DNA of 64,000 bases from Clostridium chromiireducens (GTDB taxonomy: Bacteria; Bacillota; Clostridia; Clostridiales; Clostridiaceae): the NCBI RefSeq assembly GCF_002029255.1, contig NZ_MZGT01000016.1, forward strand, positions 1-64,000. Direction: 5' to 3'. The stretch's first letter is position 1. Each line of letters begins with the position of its first letter. Positions 26,475 to 34,887 of this stretch are shown here, piece by piece. The notes under the pieces were generated by a model, which searched no databases, had not been told where the DNA came from, and saw nothing but the letters and a program-made list of their open reading frames with translations. The translations under genes were made by a program, and so were the position numbers.

Positions 26475-27197
26475 TTATCTATACATAATAAAAGTATGAT
26501 AAATAAATACTGCTAAATTATACGCTGCTGGAGCAATGATTACTGTCATGATTCCAGCTATGCCGATAGAAAGGCTGCTCATAGCCCCTTCTACTTCTCC
26601 GAGCTCTAATGCTTTGCTTGTTCCAACTGCATGGGCTGCAGTCCCTATTGAAACGCCTACTGCAACTTTATCTTTTATCTTAAATATTTTGCATATGGTT
26701 GGTCCAAATACAGCTCCAATTATTCCTGTAAATATAATAGCAAGAACTGTTATTGGCACTAATCCACCTAATTGATTACTTATTGATATTCCTATAGGTG
26801 TTGTTACTGATTTAGGGACTAATGATTTTATTATGCTTGCATCTAATCCTATTAAATGTGATATTCCAATTATAGAGAAAATTCCTACAACACTTCCTAT
26901 AAATATTCCACTCAAAATAGCCTTTGCATTCTTTTTAAGCAAATCAAGCTGCCTATATAAAGGTACCGCAAGTACTACCGTTGAAGGTCCAAGAAACATA
27001 TTTATGAACTGACCACCTTTGTTATATGTATTAAAATCTATATGAAATGCCAATAAAATTCCAATTACTATTACTATTGCAACAAGCAGTGGGTTTAAAA
27101 TAGGTACTCTTGTATATCTATTAATAAATATCCCTATTTCAAAGGCAGCTAATGAAATTACTAAACCAAATAAAACATTATTTGTTATTATATCCAT
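26475..27197 (-). CDS. lrgB: LrgB/CidB-family membrane protein
   Basis: 240 residues from the ATG at 27197, which has GAGGTG 6 nt upstream. About seven membrane helices. The conserved LrgB segments are present: GPSTVVLAVPLYRQ, SLVPKSVTTPIGISISNQLGG, GIIGAVFGP and IGTAAHAVGTSKALELGEVEG. It works with the CidA/LrgA holin-like partner in control of murein hydrolase activity or small-metabolite export (pyruvate, glycolate in known relatives). It lies 39 bp downstream of the cidA-type gene. Confidence 0.95.
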   Translation of the reverse strand: MDIITNNVLFGLVISLAAFEIGIFINRYTRVPILNPLLVAIVIVIGILLAFHIDFNTYNKGGQFINMFLGPSTVVLAVPLYRQLDLLKKNAKAILSGIFIGSVVGIFSIIGISHLIGLDASIIKSLVPKSVTTPIGISISNQLGGLVPITVLAIIFTGIIGAVFGPTICKIFKIKDKVAVGVSIGTAAHAVGTSKALELGEVEGAMSSLSIGIAGIMTVIIAPAAYNLAVFIYHTFIMYR

Positions 27198-27236
27198 ATA
27201 TATCACCTCACGTATGAAAAATTCTTGTAGACTAAA

Positions 27237-27593
27237 TTAAATATTTTTATTTTTTTTCTTAGAAATAATTTGTACTACAACTCCTGTTGTTCCAATTATT
27301 ATAATGGTCGTTAGTAAACATACCACAAGAAGCTGCCACCAAGTTGCCTTTATTATTCCAATTGAAGCCATAAGCCCTACACCTGCTGGAATAAAAAAGA
27401 ATGCTAGATGATCTAATAAAAAATTTGTCACATTAGAAATATTCTCTACTTTAACTACTTTTGTGTACAATAAAATAAATAATATTATCATTCCTAGGAT
27501 ATTCCCTGGTATTGGCAAATGGAGCAATGAAGATAATAATTCCCCAAACAAATAAATTCCAAGTATAATTAATGCCTCTCTAAATAATTTCAA
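27237..27593 (-). CDS. cidA: CidA/LrgA-family holin-like protein
   Basis: 118 residues from a TTG at 27593, chosen because GGAGG lies 9 nt before it; the ATG at 27602 directly abuts that site. Four membrane helices. The family pattern LPIPGNILGMIILFILL and HLAFFFIPAGVGLM is present. It forms a two-gene operon with lrgB. Whether it is cid-like or lrg-like cannot be told without a regulator nearby (no lytSR or LysR gene in view). Confidence 0.92.
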   Translation of the reverse strand: MKLFREALIILGIYLFGELLSSLLHLPIPGNILGMIILFILLYTKVVKVENISNVTNFLLDHLAFFFIPAGVGLMASIGIIKATWWQLLVVCLLTTIIIIGTTGVVVQIISKKKNKNI

Positions 27594-27602
27594 CTTTATC
27601 AT

Positions 27603-27906
27603 CCTCCATTATTCGAGTTTTTTCATGTTATTCCTATACAAATTAATTTACCACTATTAATCCCATAAGTAAAACGTCTTTTCTACTAAAGTAAAGGTTA
27701 CCTTTTGGACAAATATCCTTATCTTGGCGTATTTTTAGCATTAAACATTAAATATAAATATAAAACTAGGGCTTATCTTAAAAATGAAGTTTTCTACAAT
27801 ATATTTTGTTCTGATCTATAACAAAATATATTGAATCCATTTTAGAAAGCCCTAGTTATAAATATCATTTTTTCATCATGATATTAAATATAAACCTCAA
27901 GTCTTT
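27603..27906. other. Intergenic with a compound hairpin
   Basis: 304 bp. AACTAGGGCTT (27764-27774) and AAGCCCTAGTT (27847-27857) enclose a second stem, AATATATTTTGTT against AACAAAATATATT. It lies after the ABC permease gene, so a large terminator is the likely role. Nothing else seen. Confidence 0.5.
27764..27857 (-). terminator. Compound hairpin after the ABC transporter operon
   Basis: An 11-bp outer stem and a 13-bp inner stem as described for the intergenic region. It lies 50 bp after the permease stop codon (minus strand). There is no strong T-run. Confidence 0.45.
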
Positions 27907-28737
27907 TTAGCTCTTGTCCTTTACCAGTCTCTTTTCTACTAATGAAACTACTTCGTACATAATAAAGGCAATTATAGAAAGTATGACTATACTCATCATA
28001 ACCATATCTAACTGAGCTACTTGTCCTCCATATACTATTAAGAATCCAAGTCCGTTCTTAGCTACCAAAAACTCACCCATGATTACGCCTACCCAGGATA
28101 ATCCAACATTAATTTTCAAAGCTGAGATAAATATTGGAATCGAATATGGGAAAATTAAATACCTCAGAATTTGTATCTTTGAAGCTCTAAATGTGTTCAT
28201 AAGCATAATCTTTTCTTTATCAATCTCGTTGAAGCCACTTAATACACCAATAATTGTGGTTATAACTGATATCAATAGTGCAATAACAATTATTGCTGGC
28301 ATTCCGTTCCCAATCCAGAAAATTATAATTGGTGCTAAAGCAACTTTAGGAAGTGCATTTAATACTACTAAATATGGATCCAATATTTTTGATATCATTG
28401 GAGACCACCATAGTATTATTGCAATTAATACACCTAGAATCGTTCCTAAAGAAAATCCTAAAATAGTCTCATAACAAGTTACACCTATATGCTTAAATAA
28501 ACTTCCATCTTCATATAAAGATACAAATGATTTAATTACTCTTGCAGGGCTTGAGGTCAAAAACGGATCAATCCATTTTTGATTTGCAGCTATTTGCCAT
28601 AGAGCTATAAAACTTACTAGTATAAGAATTCTAGTAATTACAATTCTTCTTTTAGTACTCTTTATTTTTCTTAAGTATTCCTCATGTTCTTTAGAAACTA
28701 GATCTGCTTCTTTTACTTTTTCGTGACTTTTAGTCAT
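27907..28737 (-). CDS. ABC transporter permease (SsuC/TauC/ThiX type)
   Basis: 276 residues, six membrane helices (first about 33-53). The BPD_transp_1 EAA region is present (VLSGFNEIDKEKIMLMNTFRASKIQILRYLIFP). It resembles permeases for taurine, nitrate, alkanesulfonate or thiamine-precursor importers. Its start overlaps the end of the ATPase gene by 8 bp, showing one operon. The substrate cannot be assigned, because the binding protein is truncated. Confidence 0.9.
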   Translation of the reverse strand: MTKSHEKVKEADLVSKEHEEYLRKIKSTKRRIVITRILILVSFIALWQIAANQKWIDPFLTSSPARVIKSFVSLYEDGSLFKHIGVTCYETILGFSLGTILGVLIAIILWWSPMISKILDPYLVVLNALPKVALAPIIIFWIGNGMPAIIVIALLISVITTIIGVLSGFNEIDKEKIMLMNTFRASKIQILRYLIFPYSIPIFISALKINVGLSWVGVIMGEFLVAKNGLGFLIVYGGQVAQLDMVMMSIVILSIIAFIMYEVVSLVEKRLVKDKS

Positions 28738-29497
28738 TTCCCTGATTCAACTCCTTCCATAATCTATTGAAGTAATCGCTAAACTCAGGAGCTTTTCTCT
28801 TTTGAAATGGAGTTAAATCATCTTCTGCAAAGTTCATAGGTACTTCTACTTTTACCTTAGATGGTCTTTTAGATAACACTATTACTTTCTCTGATAAAGA
28901 AATAGCTTCTGCAATATCATGAGTAACCATTACTGCTGTCTTCTTTTCTGACTTTATTATTTTGTGAACATCATCACATACTAAAAGACGTGACTGATAA
29001 TCTAAAGCAGAAAATGGTTCATCTAGAAAAAGTACATCCGGATTTAATGCTAAAGTTCTTATAAGGGCAACCCTCTGCCTCATTCCTCCTGAAAGTTCAC
29101 TTGGGTAATGATTTTTAAACCTTCTTAATCCATAAGAGTCAAGTAATTCACTTACTCTTTCCTTTGATTCATTATTTAATTGTTTCTTTATTTTTAATCC
29201 GAGAATAACGTTCTCCCAAACAGTATACCACTCAAAAAGATGGTCTTTTTGAAACATATACCCTATTTTATCTAAGTTCTTTTTAATATCTTCACCTTTA
29301 TATAATACGTGACCATTTGAAGACTCTAATAATCCGCTCATTATATTAAGCAAAGTAGATTTTCCACATCCTGATGGTCCTAAAATAGAAATAAACTCAC
29401 CATCATTCACCTCAAAATTAACATCATTTAAAGCTTGAGTTTCTCCCTTAATTGAATGATAATTCATAAATATATTCGATATTTGTAACAAACTCAA
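28730..29497 (-). CDS. ABC transporter ATPase (SsuB/TauB type)
   Basis: 255 residues from a TTG at 29497 with AGGTGG 9 nt upstream; a TTG six bases earlier is also possible but too close. Walker A GPSGCGKST, Q-loop YMFQKDHLFEW, signature LSGGMRQRVAL, Walker B VLFLDEPFSALD and H-loop VTHD are all intact. It energises the adjacent permease. Confidence 0.93.
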   Translation of the reverse strand: MSLLQISNIFMNYHSIKGETQALNDVNFEVNDGEFISILGPSGCGKSTLLNIMSGLLESSNGHVLYKGEDIKKNLDKIGYMFQKDHLFEWYTVWENVILGLKIKKQLNNESKERVSELLDSYGLRRFKNHYPSELSGGMRQRVALIRTLALNPDVLFLDEPFSALDYQSRLLVCDDVHKIIKSEKKTAVMVTHDIAEAISLSEKVIVLSKRPSKVKVEVPMNFAEDDLTPFQKRKAPEFSDYFNRLWKELNQGND

Positions 29498-29531
29498 ATG
29501 CAATCACCACCTTTTCATCTTTATGTTATTG

Positions 29532-30008
29532 CTATTTAGCTGCCTTCTCAGCATAAGAATTATCTACTATCTTACTAAATTCAGGTCTTTGTGGCATTAA
29601 ACTTGCATCATAATCTGAAATTATATCCATAAGTCTATTTAAATTTTCTTGTTTGATATCTGGTGTATGAGCTATTGCATCAATCTTCTTATAATTATCG
29701 ATAACTGTCATAATTGTAGTCTTATCTGTTCCTGGAAAATATTCAATTATGCTATCTGCAACTTCTTCTGTACTATGGCTAAAGAACCACTCTTGTCCCT
29801 TATAAATCGCATTAGTAAATCCTTGAATAACCTGTGGGTTCTTATCCATATATGATTTTGTACTGAAAAAACAAGTATATGGAATTAAACCTGATTCTTC
29901 TCCAACTGATGCAAGAATATTTCCTGTTCCTTCTTTTTGAAGAGTAGATGCTGTTGGTTCAAAAAGTGCTACATAGTCTCCAGTACCACCTTTAAATGCT
30001 CGGTACAT
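29532..30008 (-). pseudogene. ABC substrate-binding protein, 5'-truncated
   Basis: 158 residues remain of a protein normally about 330. It starts in mid-domain at FKGGTGDYVALFEPTAS, the lobe motif of NMT1/THI5-like and SsuA-like binding proteins, and runs to a normal C-terminus (SYAEKAAK). Signal peptide, lipobox and the first lobe are missing. Upstream of 30008 the frame meets a stop at once, where an XRE-type coding sequence begins on the opposite strand. The importer has therefore probably lost function unless another binding protein serves it. Confidence 0.8.
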
Positions 30009-30464
30009 AAAAAGACGATATTAGATAATTACATTTTACAAATTGATTTAAGAAATGAATTTAAAGAATTGCCTGCTAGTACTATATCAGAAAATTTAAT
30101 CAGGCTTAGAAAGTTATATAATATAACTCAAAAAGATTTATCACTTGCTACTAAAATTAATAAATCCAATATATCCAAATATGAACGTGGAGAATTATTT
30201 CCCACTTGTGAAAACTCAAAAAGACTAGCTATTTTCTTTAATATTGGAAGCAAGTACTTTTTTGATAGTTATTTAGAATCTATAGATAACTTTCAACAAT
30301 ATTTATCCACCTTACTTTATAAAAACATCCACATTAGTAAGAGTAAGCTGTGTAAATTGCTAGGTATATCCAAAGGAACTTTATATAGGTATTATTATCA
30401 AAATGATATACCTTCTAGAAATTTATTTATTAAAATCGAGAAATATATTAATGAAAAGTTATGA
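30009..30464 (+). pseudogene. XRE-family regulator without its own start
   Basis: About 150 residues. HTH_3 domain: ISENLIRLRKLYNITQKDLS, then INKSNISKYERGELFPTCE and SKRLAIFFNIGSKYFF. A second C-terminal helix set resembles an HTH (LCKLLGISKGTLYRYY). The protein reads back to KKTILDNYI at 30009, exactly where antisense of the truncated binding-protein gene begins. No ATG/GTG/TTG with a ribosome site precedes it, and the only in-frame ATG lies 72 bases inside the neighbour. It lost its 5' end in the same rearrangement or uses an unusual start. Confidence 0.6.
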
Positions 30465-30624
30465 TAAAGTTTACTGTATCGTTAAACATGTTAATGACTC
30501 TGATGCTAAAAACAAAGTTACAAGCACTATTGTTTACGATATCTGGCATTATTATTTCTTTCTTCGAAACGGCCGCTATTACGTAAAATCAAAACATGGA
30601 AATTCTAACACAAGATTATACTGA
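30451..30624 (+). CDS. Possible small protein overlapping the XRE end
   Basis: 57 residues (MKSYDKVYCIVKHVNDSD and on) from an ATG that overlaps the XRE stop. The composition is protein-like, with several aromatic residues. There is no clear ribosome site and no known family. Weakly supported. Confidence 0.25.
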   Translation: MKSYDKVYCIVKHVNDSDAKNKVTSTIVYDIWHYYFFLRNGRYYVKSKHGNSNTRLY

Positions 30625-31031
30625 TTTTTTTATATTTAAATATCAACAAGATAATAAAAACTAGAATAGCTGCAAAGTTTCTTAATCTCTACTTTTTACA
30701 ATTTATAAACCTCTTTCATATAAGTACCCACGATTTCTGGATTAGTTAATTTAACATTTATATGGATTTTACTTGATTTATATAAATTTAAAACTTTTAT
30801 GTGAAAAGTGTGGGGCATGCATTAAACTAGATTAACTAGATTTATCGCAAAAAATTTATTCTGTTTTAAAACATATTCATATCTAAGTTTTTATATAAAT
30901 TAGCTATTATTTTTAATAACCCAAAAGAACCACACTATATAGTGTGGTTCTTCTTTTTTAATTTAAATTTATTTTTTAGTCGCCGCTAAACGGCATTGTT
31001 TTTTATCATTAATATTATATGAAACCTTGTC
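30625..31031. other. Intergenic at the host/prophage border
   Basis: AT-rich, no gene seen. It contains the terminator at 30926-30958 and a small GCCG/CGGC hairpin near 30982. The left prophage end probably lies in this stretch or just right of it. The right attachment site is outside the window, so no att repeat can be named. Confidence 0.4.
30926..30958 (+). terminator. Strong intrinsic terminator
   Basis: AGAACCACACTATATAGTGTGGTTCT is one continuous palindrome (13-bp arms: AGAACCACACTAT and its complement), followed by TCTTTTTTT. It closes plus-strand transcription from the XRE side just before the prophage. Confidence 0.85.
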
Positions 31032-31883
31032 TTATTTGTCAATACTGAAAATATATAATTCTTTAATTTTAGAATTTACTTTATTTAATTGTTCTGGGGA
31101 TAATCTTATCCCATCTAATACATCTGAACTGTATTTAGGATCAAATATTCTCATTTTGCTAATTGTTGTAATCTGACCAACAAGAGCCTTTGTCCCTAAG
31201 TTCATTCTTTCAAATTCTTTTAATATTTTTTCTGCATACTTTATTTTCATTTTATTTTTATTTATCTCAATCGTCGACAGCTCAAGCTCAAGTTTTTCAT
31301 TTAAACTATTCAGGTTCTTTTGTATCGCAAGTATAGCGTCCTCATCAACAACTTCCCCAGCACTTTTCTTATTCTTTATTATTTCTAATTGTACTGCTTG
31401 CTTGTCTATTTCTTGTTCTACTTCTGTAAGCATGTTTTGTAATTTTTCATTTTCCTCTTTAATTGTTTCTATTGCTAAATTAAGTTTATTTTCTACCAAA
31501 ATATTTAATTCATTCCCTAAAGACACATCATATTTAGATAAATTATCTTCTGCTTTTTCAGTGCTAAGTGGTACTACAGTCACTACTCCAGAAGCTTGTG
31601 AATTATCATTATCTATAACTAGTGCATAGTGTAATCCTCCCTCCTCATTACCTATATTAAATCCAAAATTTACTTTTATTACATCTCCTCTAGCATACTC
31701 CTTTAATTTCTTAGGTGAAAATTTCTCTTCGAAATTTAGATATTTTATATAGTCTCTTATCCAATAAGTTACCAATTCTGCTTTCTTACGAGCTCTATCA
31801 TCTTTGTTACATATATTTTTTAAGTTATTCTTAAATTTTTCTATTTCCTGTTCTACAAAATCTAGCGTTTGCTTTTTATCCAT
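31032..31883 (-). CDS. PemK/MazF-fold protein split by a coiled coil
   Basis: 283 residues from the ATG at 31883 (AAGGGGG 5 nt upstream). Residues 1-60 are helical. Residues 64-110 (YARGDVIKVNFGFN, EEGGLHYALVIDN, GVVTVVPLST) and 228-250 (NLGTKALVGQITTISKMRIF) match the two halves of a MazF/PemK RNase barrel. Residues about 125-225 are a long antiparallel-type coiled coil inserted between them. MazF enzymes cleave mRNA as toxins, but no antitoxin gene is adjacent. It lies at the left end of the prophage, in the place of a moron gene. The RNase role is inferred from fold. Confidence 0.75.
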   Translation of the reverse strand: MDKKQTLDFVEQEIEKFKNNLKNICNKDDRARKKAELVTYWIRDYIKYLNFEEKFSPKKLKEYARGDVIKVNFGFNIGNEEGGLHYALVIDNDNSQASGVVTVVPLSTEKAEDNLSKYDVSLGNELNILVENKLNLAIETIKEENEKLQNMLTEVEQEIDKQAVQLEIIKNKKSAGEVVDEDAILAIQKNLNSLNEKLELELSTIEINKNKMKIKYAEKILKEFERMNLGTKALVGQITTISKMRIFDPKYSSDVLDGIRLSPEQLNKVNSKIKELYIFSIDK

Positions 31884-32239
31884 TTTTTCCCCCTTTTTTG
31901 ATACTATTCTATCATATATTTCACTTTCAAACAAACTCACCAAAACAGCATGTTTTCAGGGAGTAAATCTAAATTACCCGTAAATAATTACCTAAAAATA
32001 CCTCCTTATGAATTTGAAGTCTTGTCCAAAAAAATATATTGAGTCATTTTTCTTAATTGTAAGTTTGTTATGAATATATTTGAATATGAGTTAAAAAGCA
32101 TCGATAAAATGAATATTAAAATTTGCATATTTATTATCATGTTATAATTCAGGAATCTCTTATCTTACTCTCTACTAAATAAATAAAAGCAAGGGTCAAC
32201 TAATTATTTCCCTTACTCTTAATATTAATAAATAGTATT
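31884..32239. other. Intergenic between lexA-like and PemK-like genes
   Basis: 356 bp with no gene seen. It contains the terminator of the lexA-like gene at its right end; the rest is AT-rich. Confidence 0.5.
32184..32219 (-). terminator. Terminator of the lexA-like operon
   Basis: On the minus strand AGTAAGGG and CCCTTGCT form an 8-bp stem followed by TTTATTT, 20 bp after the lexA-like stop codon. Confidence 0.6.
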
Positions 32240-32848
32240 TTATTTAAACGATCTAAATATCCCCACTAACTTACCAATTATTTTGCAATCATATACTAAT
32301 ATAGGTTCCATTGTATCATTTTCAGGTTGAAGTCGTATGCAATCTTTTTCTTTGAAGAATCTTTTTATAGTAGCAGAATCCTCTATTAAAGCAGCTACTA
32401 TATCTCCATTTCTAGCATTATCAGCTTTTTCTATTATAGCTAAGTCATTGTCTCTAATACCTGCATTAACCATACTCTCTCCATATACTCTAAGCATAAA
32501 TAGTTCTCTATCATGCTTTATATAGTCTAATGGTAGCTGAAAAGTATCTTCAATGTTTTCTTCAGCCAGTATTGGAGTGCCAGCTGTAATAGTTCCTATA
32601 ATCGGAATTGATATTATTTCTTTTTTATGTATTGATAATGCTGATATTTCTAGGGCTCTTGGTTTTGATGGATCTCTTTTAACCATACCCTTTCTCTCCA
32701 GTCTCTTTAAATGACTATAAACTGTCGAAGTTGAGCGCAATGAAACAGCTTCGCATATTTCTCTTATTGATGGTGGATAACCTTTATTTTCTGTATATGT
32801 CTTAAGATATTCATATATTTCTGATTGTTTAGTCATTATTTCTCTCAT
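32240..32848 (-). CDS. lexA: LexA-family SOS repressor, probably phage-borne
   Basis: 202 residues from the ATG at 32848 (AGGGG 9 nt before it). N-terminal winged HTH ([39 protein letters not shown]), then the S24 peptidase domain with the Ala89-Gly90 cleavage site (TITAGTP), catalytic Ser125 (YGESMV) and Lys162 (ATIKRF). So it should bind an SOS box and self-cleave with RecA. It is the last gene of a three-gene set that starts at a promoter with LexA-like boxes. Its place in a prophage suggests a second LexA that couples induction to DNA damage. Confidence 0.9.
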   Translation of the reverse strand: MREIMTKQSEIYEYLKTYTENKGYPPSIREICEAVSLRSTSTVYSHLKRLERKGMVKRDPSKPRALEISALSIHKKEIISIPIIGTITAGTPILAEENIEDTFQLPLDYIKHDRELFMLRVYGESMVNAGIRDNDLAIIEKADNARNGDIVAALIEDSATIKRFFKEKDCIRLQPENDTMEPILVYDCKIIGKLVGIFRSFK

Positions 32849-32877
32849 AACACTCATCCCCTTTTGTTATTTTATTT

Positions 32878-33459
32878 CTAAGTGTGCCATGTTCCACACG
32901 TCTTACATCCACTACCTAATCCATGTATGCTACCACCATATGAATATCTATTAGCTACAGCTTCGTTATTACATATTGGACATATATAGGTAACTGTGCC
33001 TTCTGAAATTCCTGCTTCTTCAAAAGCTTTTTGTTCTGCCCAAAAACACTTCATCATTTCATCTATAATCTTATTGGTAGGATGTTGAGGGTTTGTACAT
33101 GTAATATGTTCCCCTAACTTACATTCAATACAACTAGACTGATACTTTATTGTATTATCATAATCCTTTTGATATAAACAATAAATTCCATCGCACTTAT
33201 TATCATAAAAATCAAACAAATTTTTATAGGATTCCTTACATAAATAGTATTGATATGATTCCTCTTTATACTCATCATATAATCTATATTTAGGTAAGCA
33301 AATATCACTCAAATCTTCATCTACAATCACATCCTCTAAAATTATGTCTTCTTTTAATCCCTCTTCAATAAGTGCATCATCATAAAACTTTTTAACTTTG
33401 TGATGTCCACAAGTTTCACTTTTATCGCAATTAGTTGCGACACATCTAGAGTTCTCCAT
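32878..33459 (-). CDS. Cysteine-rich zinc-binding hypothetical protein
   Basis: 193 residues with 19 cysteines. N-terminal CVATNCDKSETCGHH, central CDGIYC and SSCIECKLGEHITCTNPQH, C-terminal CPICNN ... CKTCGTWHT, the last being a zinc ribbon. The middle is acidic. No family recognised. A GAGAGG ribosome site precedes the ATG. It lies 20-30 bp upstream of the lexA-like gene, so they are co-transcribed. Confidence 0.65.
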   Translation of the reverse strand: MENSRCVATNCDKSETCGHHKVKKFYDDALIEEGLKEDIILEDVIVDEDLSDICLPKYRLYDEYKEESYQYYLCKESYKNLFDFYDNKCDGIYCLYQKDYDNTIKYQSSCIECKLGEHITCTNPQHPTNKIIDEMMKCFWAEQKAFEEAGISEGTVTYICPICNNEAVANRYSYGGSIHGLGSGCKTCGTWHT

Positions 33460-33511
33460 AAAATCCTCTCCCCTTACAAAACATTAATTAGTAAATAAGT
33501 TATATACAAAA

Positions 33512-33772
33512 TCAAATCTTCCAAAGTATCCATCGACAATTCTCTATGTCATATTTGATTTCAAACAATTTCTCTACACTATCTACCACAGCAGTACATT
33601 TATAAACCCATATTCTGTTACCACAGAGTTTTTCAATATCTGTGCTTATAATTTTAGCTATTTTAATAACTTTTAATTTTTTATTTTCTTCAATTCTGAA
33701 TCTTATAGGATTTATATTTCCATCATCTTTAAAATGAGCAATCATTTCAATTTCTTTAGCGACAACTTTCAT
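33512..33772 (-). CDS. Small hypothetical protein, first gene of the SOS-box operon
   Basis: 86 residues from the ATG at 33772 (GAGGGGG 7 nt upstream; an upstream in-frame start at 33787 overlaps that site). Beta-rich (MKVVAKEIEMIAHFKDDGNI, then NPIRFRIEENKKLKVIKI, ending WILWKI). No known domain, though the pattern is like small phage proteins of unknown role. Transcribed from a promoter whose spacer contains a LexA-like operator. Confidence 0.65.
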   Translation of the reverse strand: MKVVAKEIEMIAHFKDDGNINPIRFRIEENKKLKVIKIAKIISTDIEKLCGNRIWVYKCTAVVDSVEKLFEIKYDIENCRWILWKI

Positions 33773-33790
33773 AATATACCCCCTCATACA

Positions 33791-33841
33791 CGAACATATA
33801 TTCTATTTTTATATCATAACAAACATATGTTCCCTTGTAAA
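33791..33841 (-). promoter_or_regulatory. SOS-type promoter with two LexA-like boxes
   Basis: On the minus strand: -35 TTTACA (33841-33836), 17-bp spacer, -10 TATGAT (33818-33813). The spacer holds GGAACATATGTTTG (33833-33820), and a second box GAATATATGTTCG lies just downstream (33803-33791). Both fit the Gram-positive LexA consensus GAAC-N4-GTTC with one mismatch. A repressor bound here would block the polymerase. Confidence 0.7.
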
Positions 33842-33868
33842 GATTTCAAAAGAATATTTGGAATATAA

Positions 33869-33898
33869 TAAAAGCTAGAATATTTAATCCTAGCTTTA
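33869..33898 (-). terminator. Terminator of the Ltp-like gene
   Basis: On the minus strand AAAGCTAG and CTAGCTTT pair across about 11 nt and are followed by TATTAT; 90 bp after the stop of the gene ending at 33991. Confidence 0.5.
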
Positions 33899-33990
33899 AC
33901 CCTATTAATATTTTTGCTTTTTTTAAACTTGGCAATATCCAAACATCATCAGCCATACTTGCTATTTGTTGCTCAAATACTTGCTTATTT

Positions 33991-34605
33991 CTAATTTTCT
34001 AAATTGTTTATAGCGTATTGTGCTTCTTCTTCAGTAAATTTTTCACCTGCATCAGACACTAATTGGTCATGTATAGCGCTTCTGGACATATTCATTGTAC
34101 TTTGATATGTCTTGGCTTTAGCTAACGCATTCTTTTTCCAATCTGCTTTTACATTATCTACAGCATACTGTGCAGCTTCTTTAGGAAATTTTTCTCCAGC
34201 TTCTGATGTTAATTGCGCATATAAGCTTTTTTTAGATAAATTCATTTTGTTAGCATAAACATCAGCTTTTTTTAATGCTGATTGATATTCCTTAGGTACA
34301 TTATCTTTTGTATCCTTTGCAGTATCCTTTGTTGTATCTTTTGCTTTATCTTGGCTGTCATTTGACTTAGATGTATCTTTAGAAGTGTCTGTAGTTGTTG
34401 CAGTTGAACTTGATGCAGTATCCTTTAAATTATCGTTTTTCTTACTTCCACTAGATGCTGCTATTATAATTACTATTAAGGCTATAAGTATAAACCACCA
34501 TCTTAAATAAAATGGTTTTTTATTCTTTGCCCCACAGCTTGGACACGTTTTGGCGCTTTTAGCAATTTCTTTCCCACAAGCTTTGCAATTTGTCATTTTT
34601 GACAT
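33991..34605 (-). CDS. Zinc-ribbon membrane protein with two Ltp repeats
   Basis: 204 residues. N-terminal zinc ribbon (CKACGKEI ... CPSCGAKN), one membrane helix (about 32-51, WWFILIALIVIIIAA), a low-complexity T/S/K/D linker (about 57-100), then two copies of the Ltp domain (PF07553): ALKKADVYANKMNLSKKSLY with FPKEAAQYAVDNV, and ALAKAKTYQSTMNMSRSAIH with FTEEEAQYAINNL. In Streptococcus prophage TP-J34 such repeats in the lipoprotein Ltp block DNA entry of other phages. Expected topology: zinc ribbon inside, Ltp repeats outside. A superinfection-exclusion role is inferred from family and position. Confidence 0.8.
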   Translation of the reverse strand: MSKMTNCKACGKEIAKSAKTCPSCGAKNKKPFYLRWWFILIALIVIIIAASSGSKKNDNLKDTASSSTATTTDTSKDTSKSNDSQDKAKDTTKDTAKDTKDNVPKEYQSALKKADVYANKMNLSKKSLYAQLTSEAGEKFPKEAAQYAVDNVKADWKKNALAKAKTYQSTMNMSRSAIHDQLVSDAGEKFTEEEAQYAINNLEN

Positions 34606-34651
34606 TAATATTCCCCCTTAATTGTTATGTATATATTAAATTGTATACATT

Positions 34652-34680
34652 TTGGAAAACTTGTCAAATATAATTATTAT
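34652..34680 (+). promoter_or_regulatory. Candidate promoter of the 25-residue peptide gene
   Basis: TTGGAA (34652-34657), a 17-bp spacer and TATTAT (34675-34680) fit a sigma-A promoter, placed 25 bp before the start codon. Confidence 0.45.
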
Positions 34681-34704
34681 ATGAAATTTGTGAGGTATAT
34701 AACT

Positions 34705-34782
34705 ATGCGATTCATTAGAATAGGTTTAATTGTTTTTCTGTCACTTTTACTTGCTGGGCAATTAATTATAATATTCTTTTAA
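34705..34782 (+). CDS. 25-residue hydrophobic peptide
   Basis: MRFIRIGLIVFLSLLLAGQL and on, ending IIIFF. A basic N-terminus and a single membrane helix. A GTGAGGT ribosome site lies 8 nt before the ATG. It has its own promoter, a terminator 60 bp downstream, and runs against the surrounding phage genes. The layout recalls type I toxins or small phage membrane peptides. No homologue can be named; an exported or regulatory peptide is possible. Confidence 0.5.
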   Translation: MRFIRIGLIVFLSLLLAGQLIIIFF

Positions 34783-34838
34783 TATTTGAATAATTCTACA
34801 GATAATGCCTATAATAAAAATATAGACATGATTCCCAA

Positions 34839-34887
34839 ATAGAAATAGTATTTTATTGATCATCCAAATACTATTTCTATTTTTATG
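34839..34887 (+). terminator. Terminator after the 25-residue peptide gene
   Basis: AAATAGAAATAGTATTT and AAATACTATTTCTATTT pair over about 16 bp, with TTTAT following. It would also act, less well, on minus-strand transcripts from the endolysin gene. Confidence 0.75.

Noticed and set aside
30625..31031. Left attachment site of the prophage
   Set aside because: Without the right end in the window no direct repeat can be shown, so no att site is claimed.
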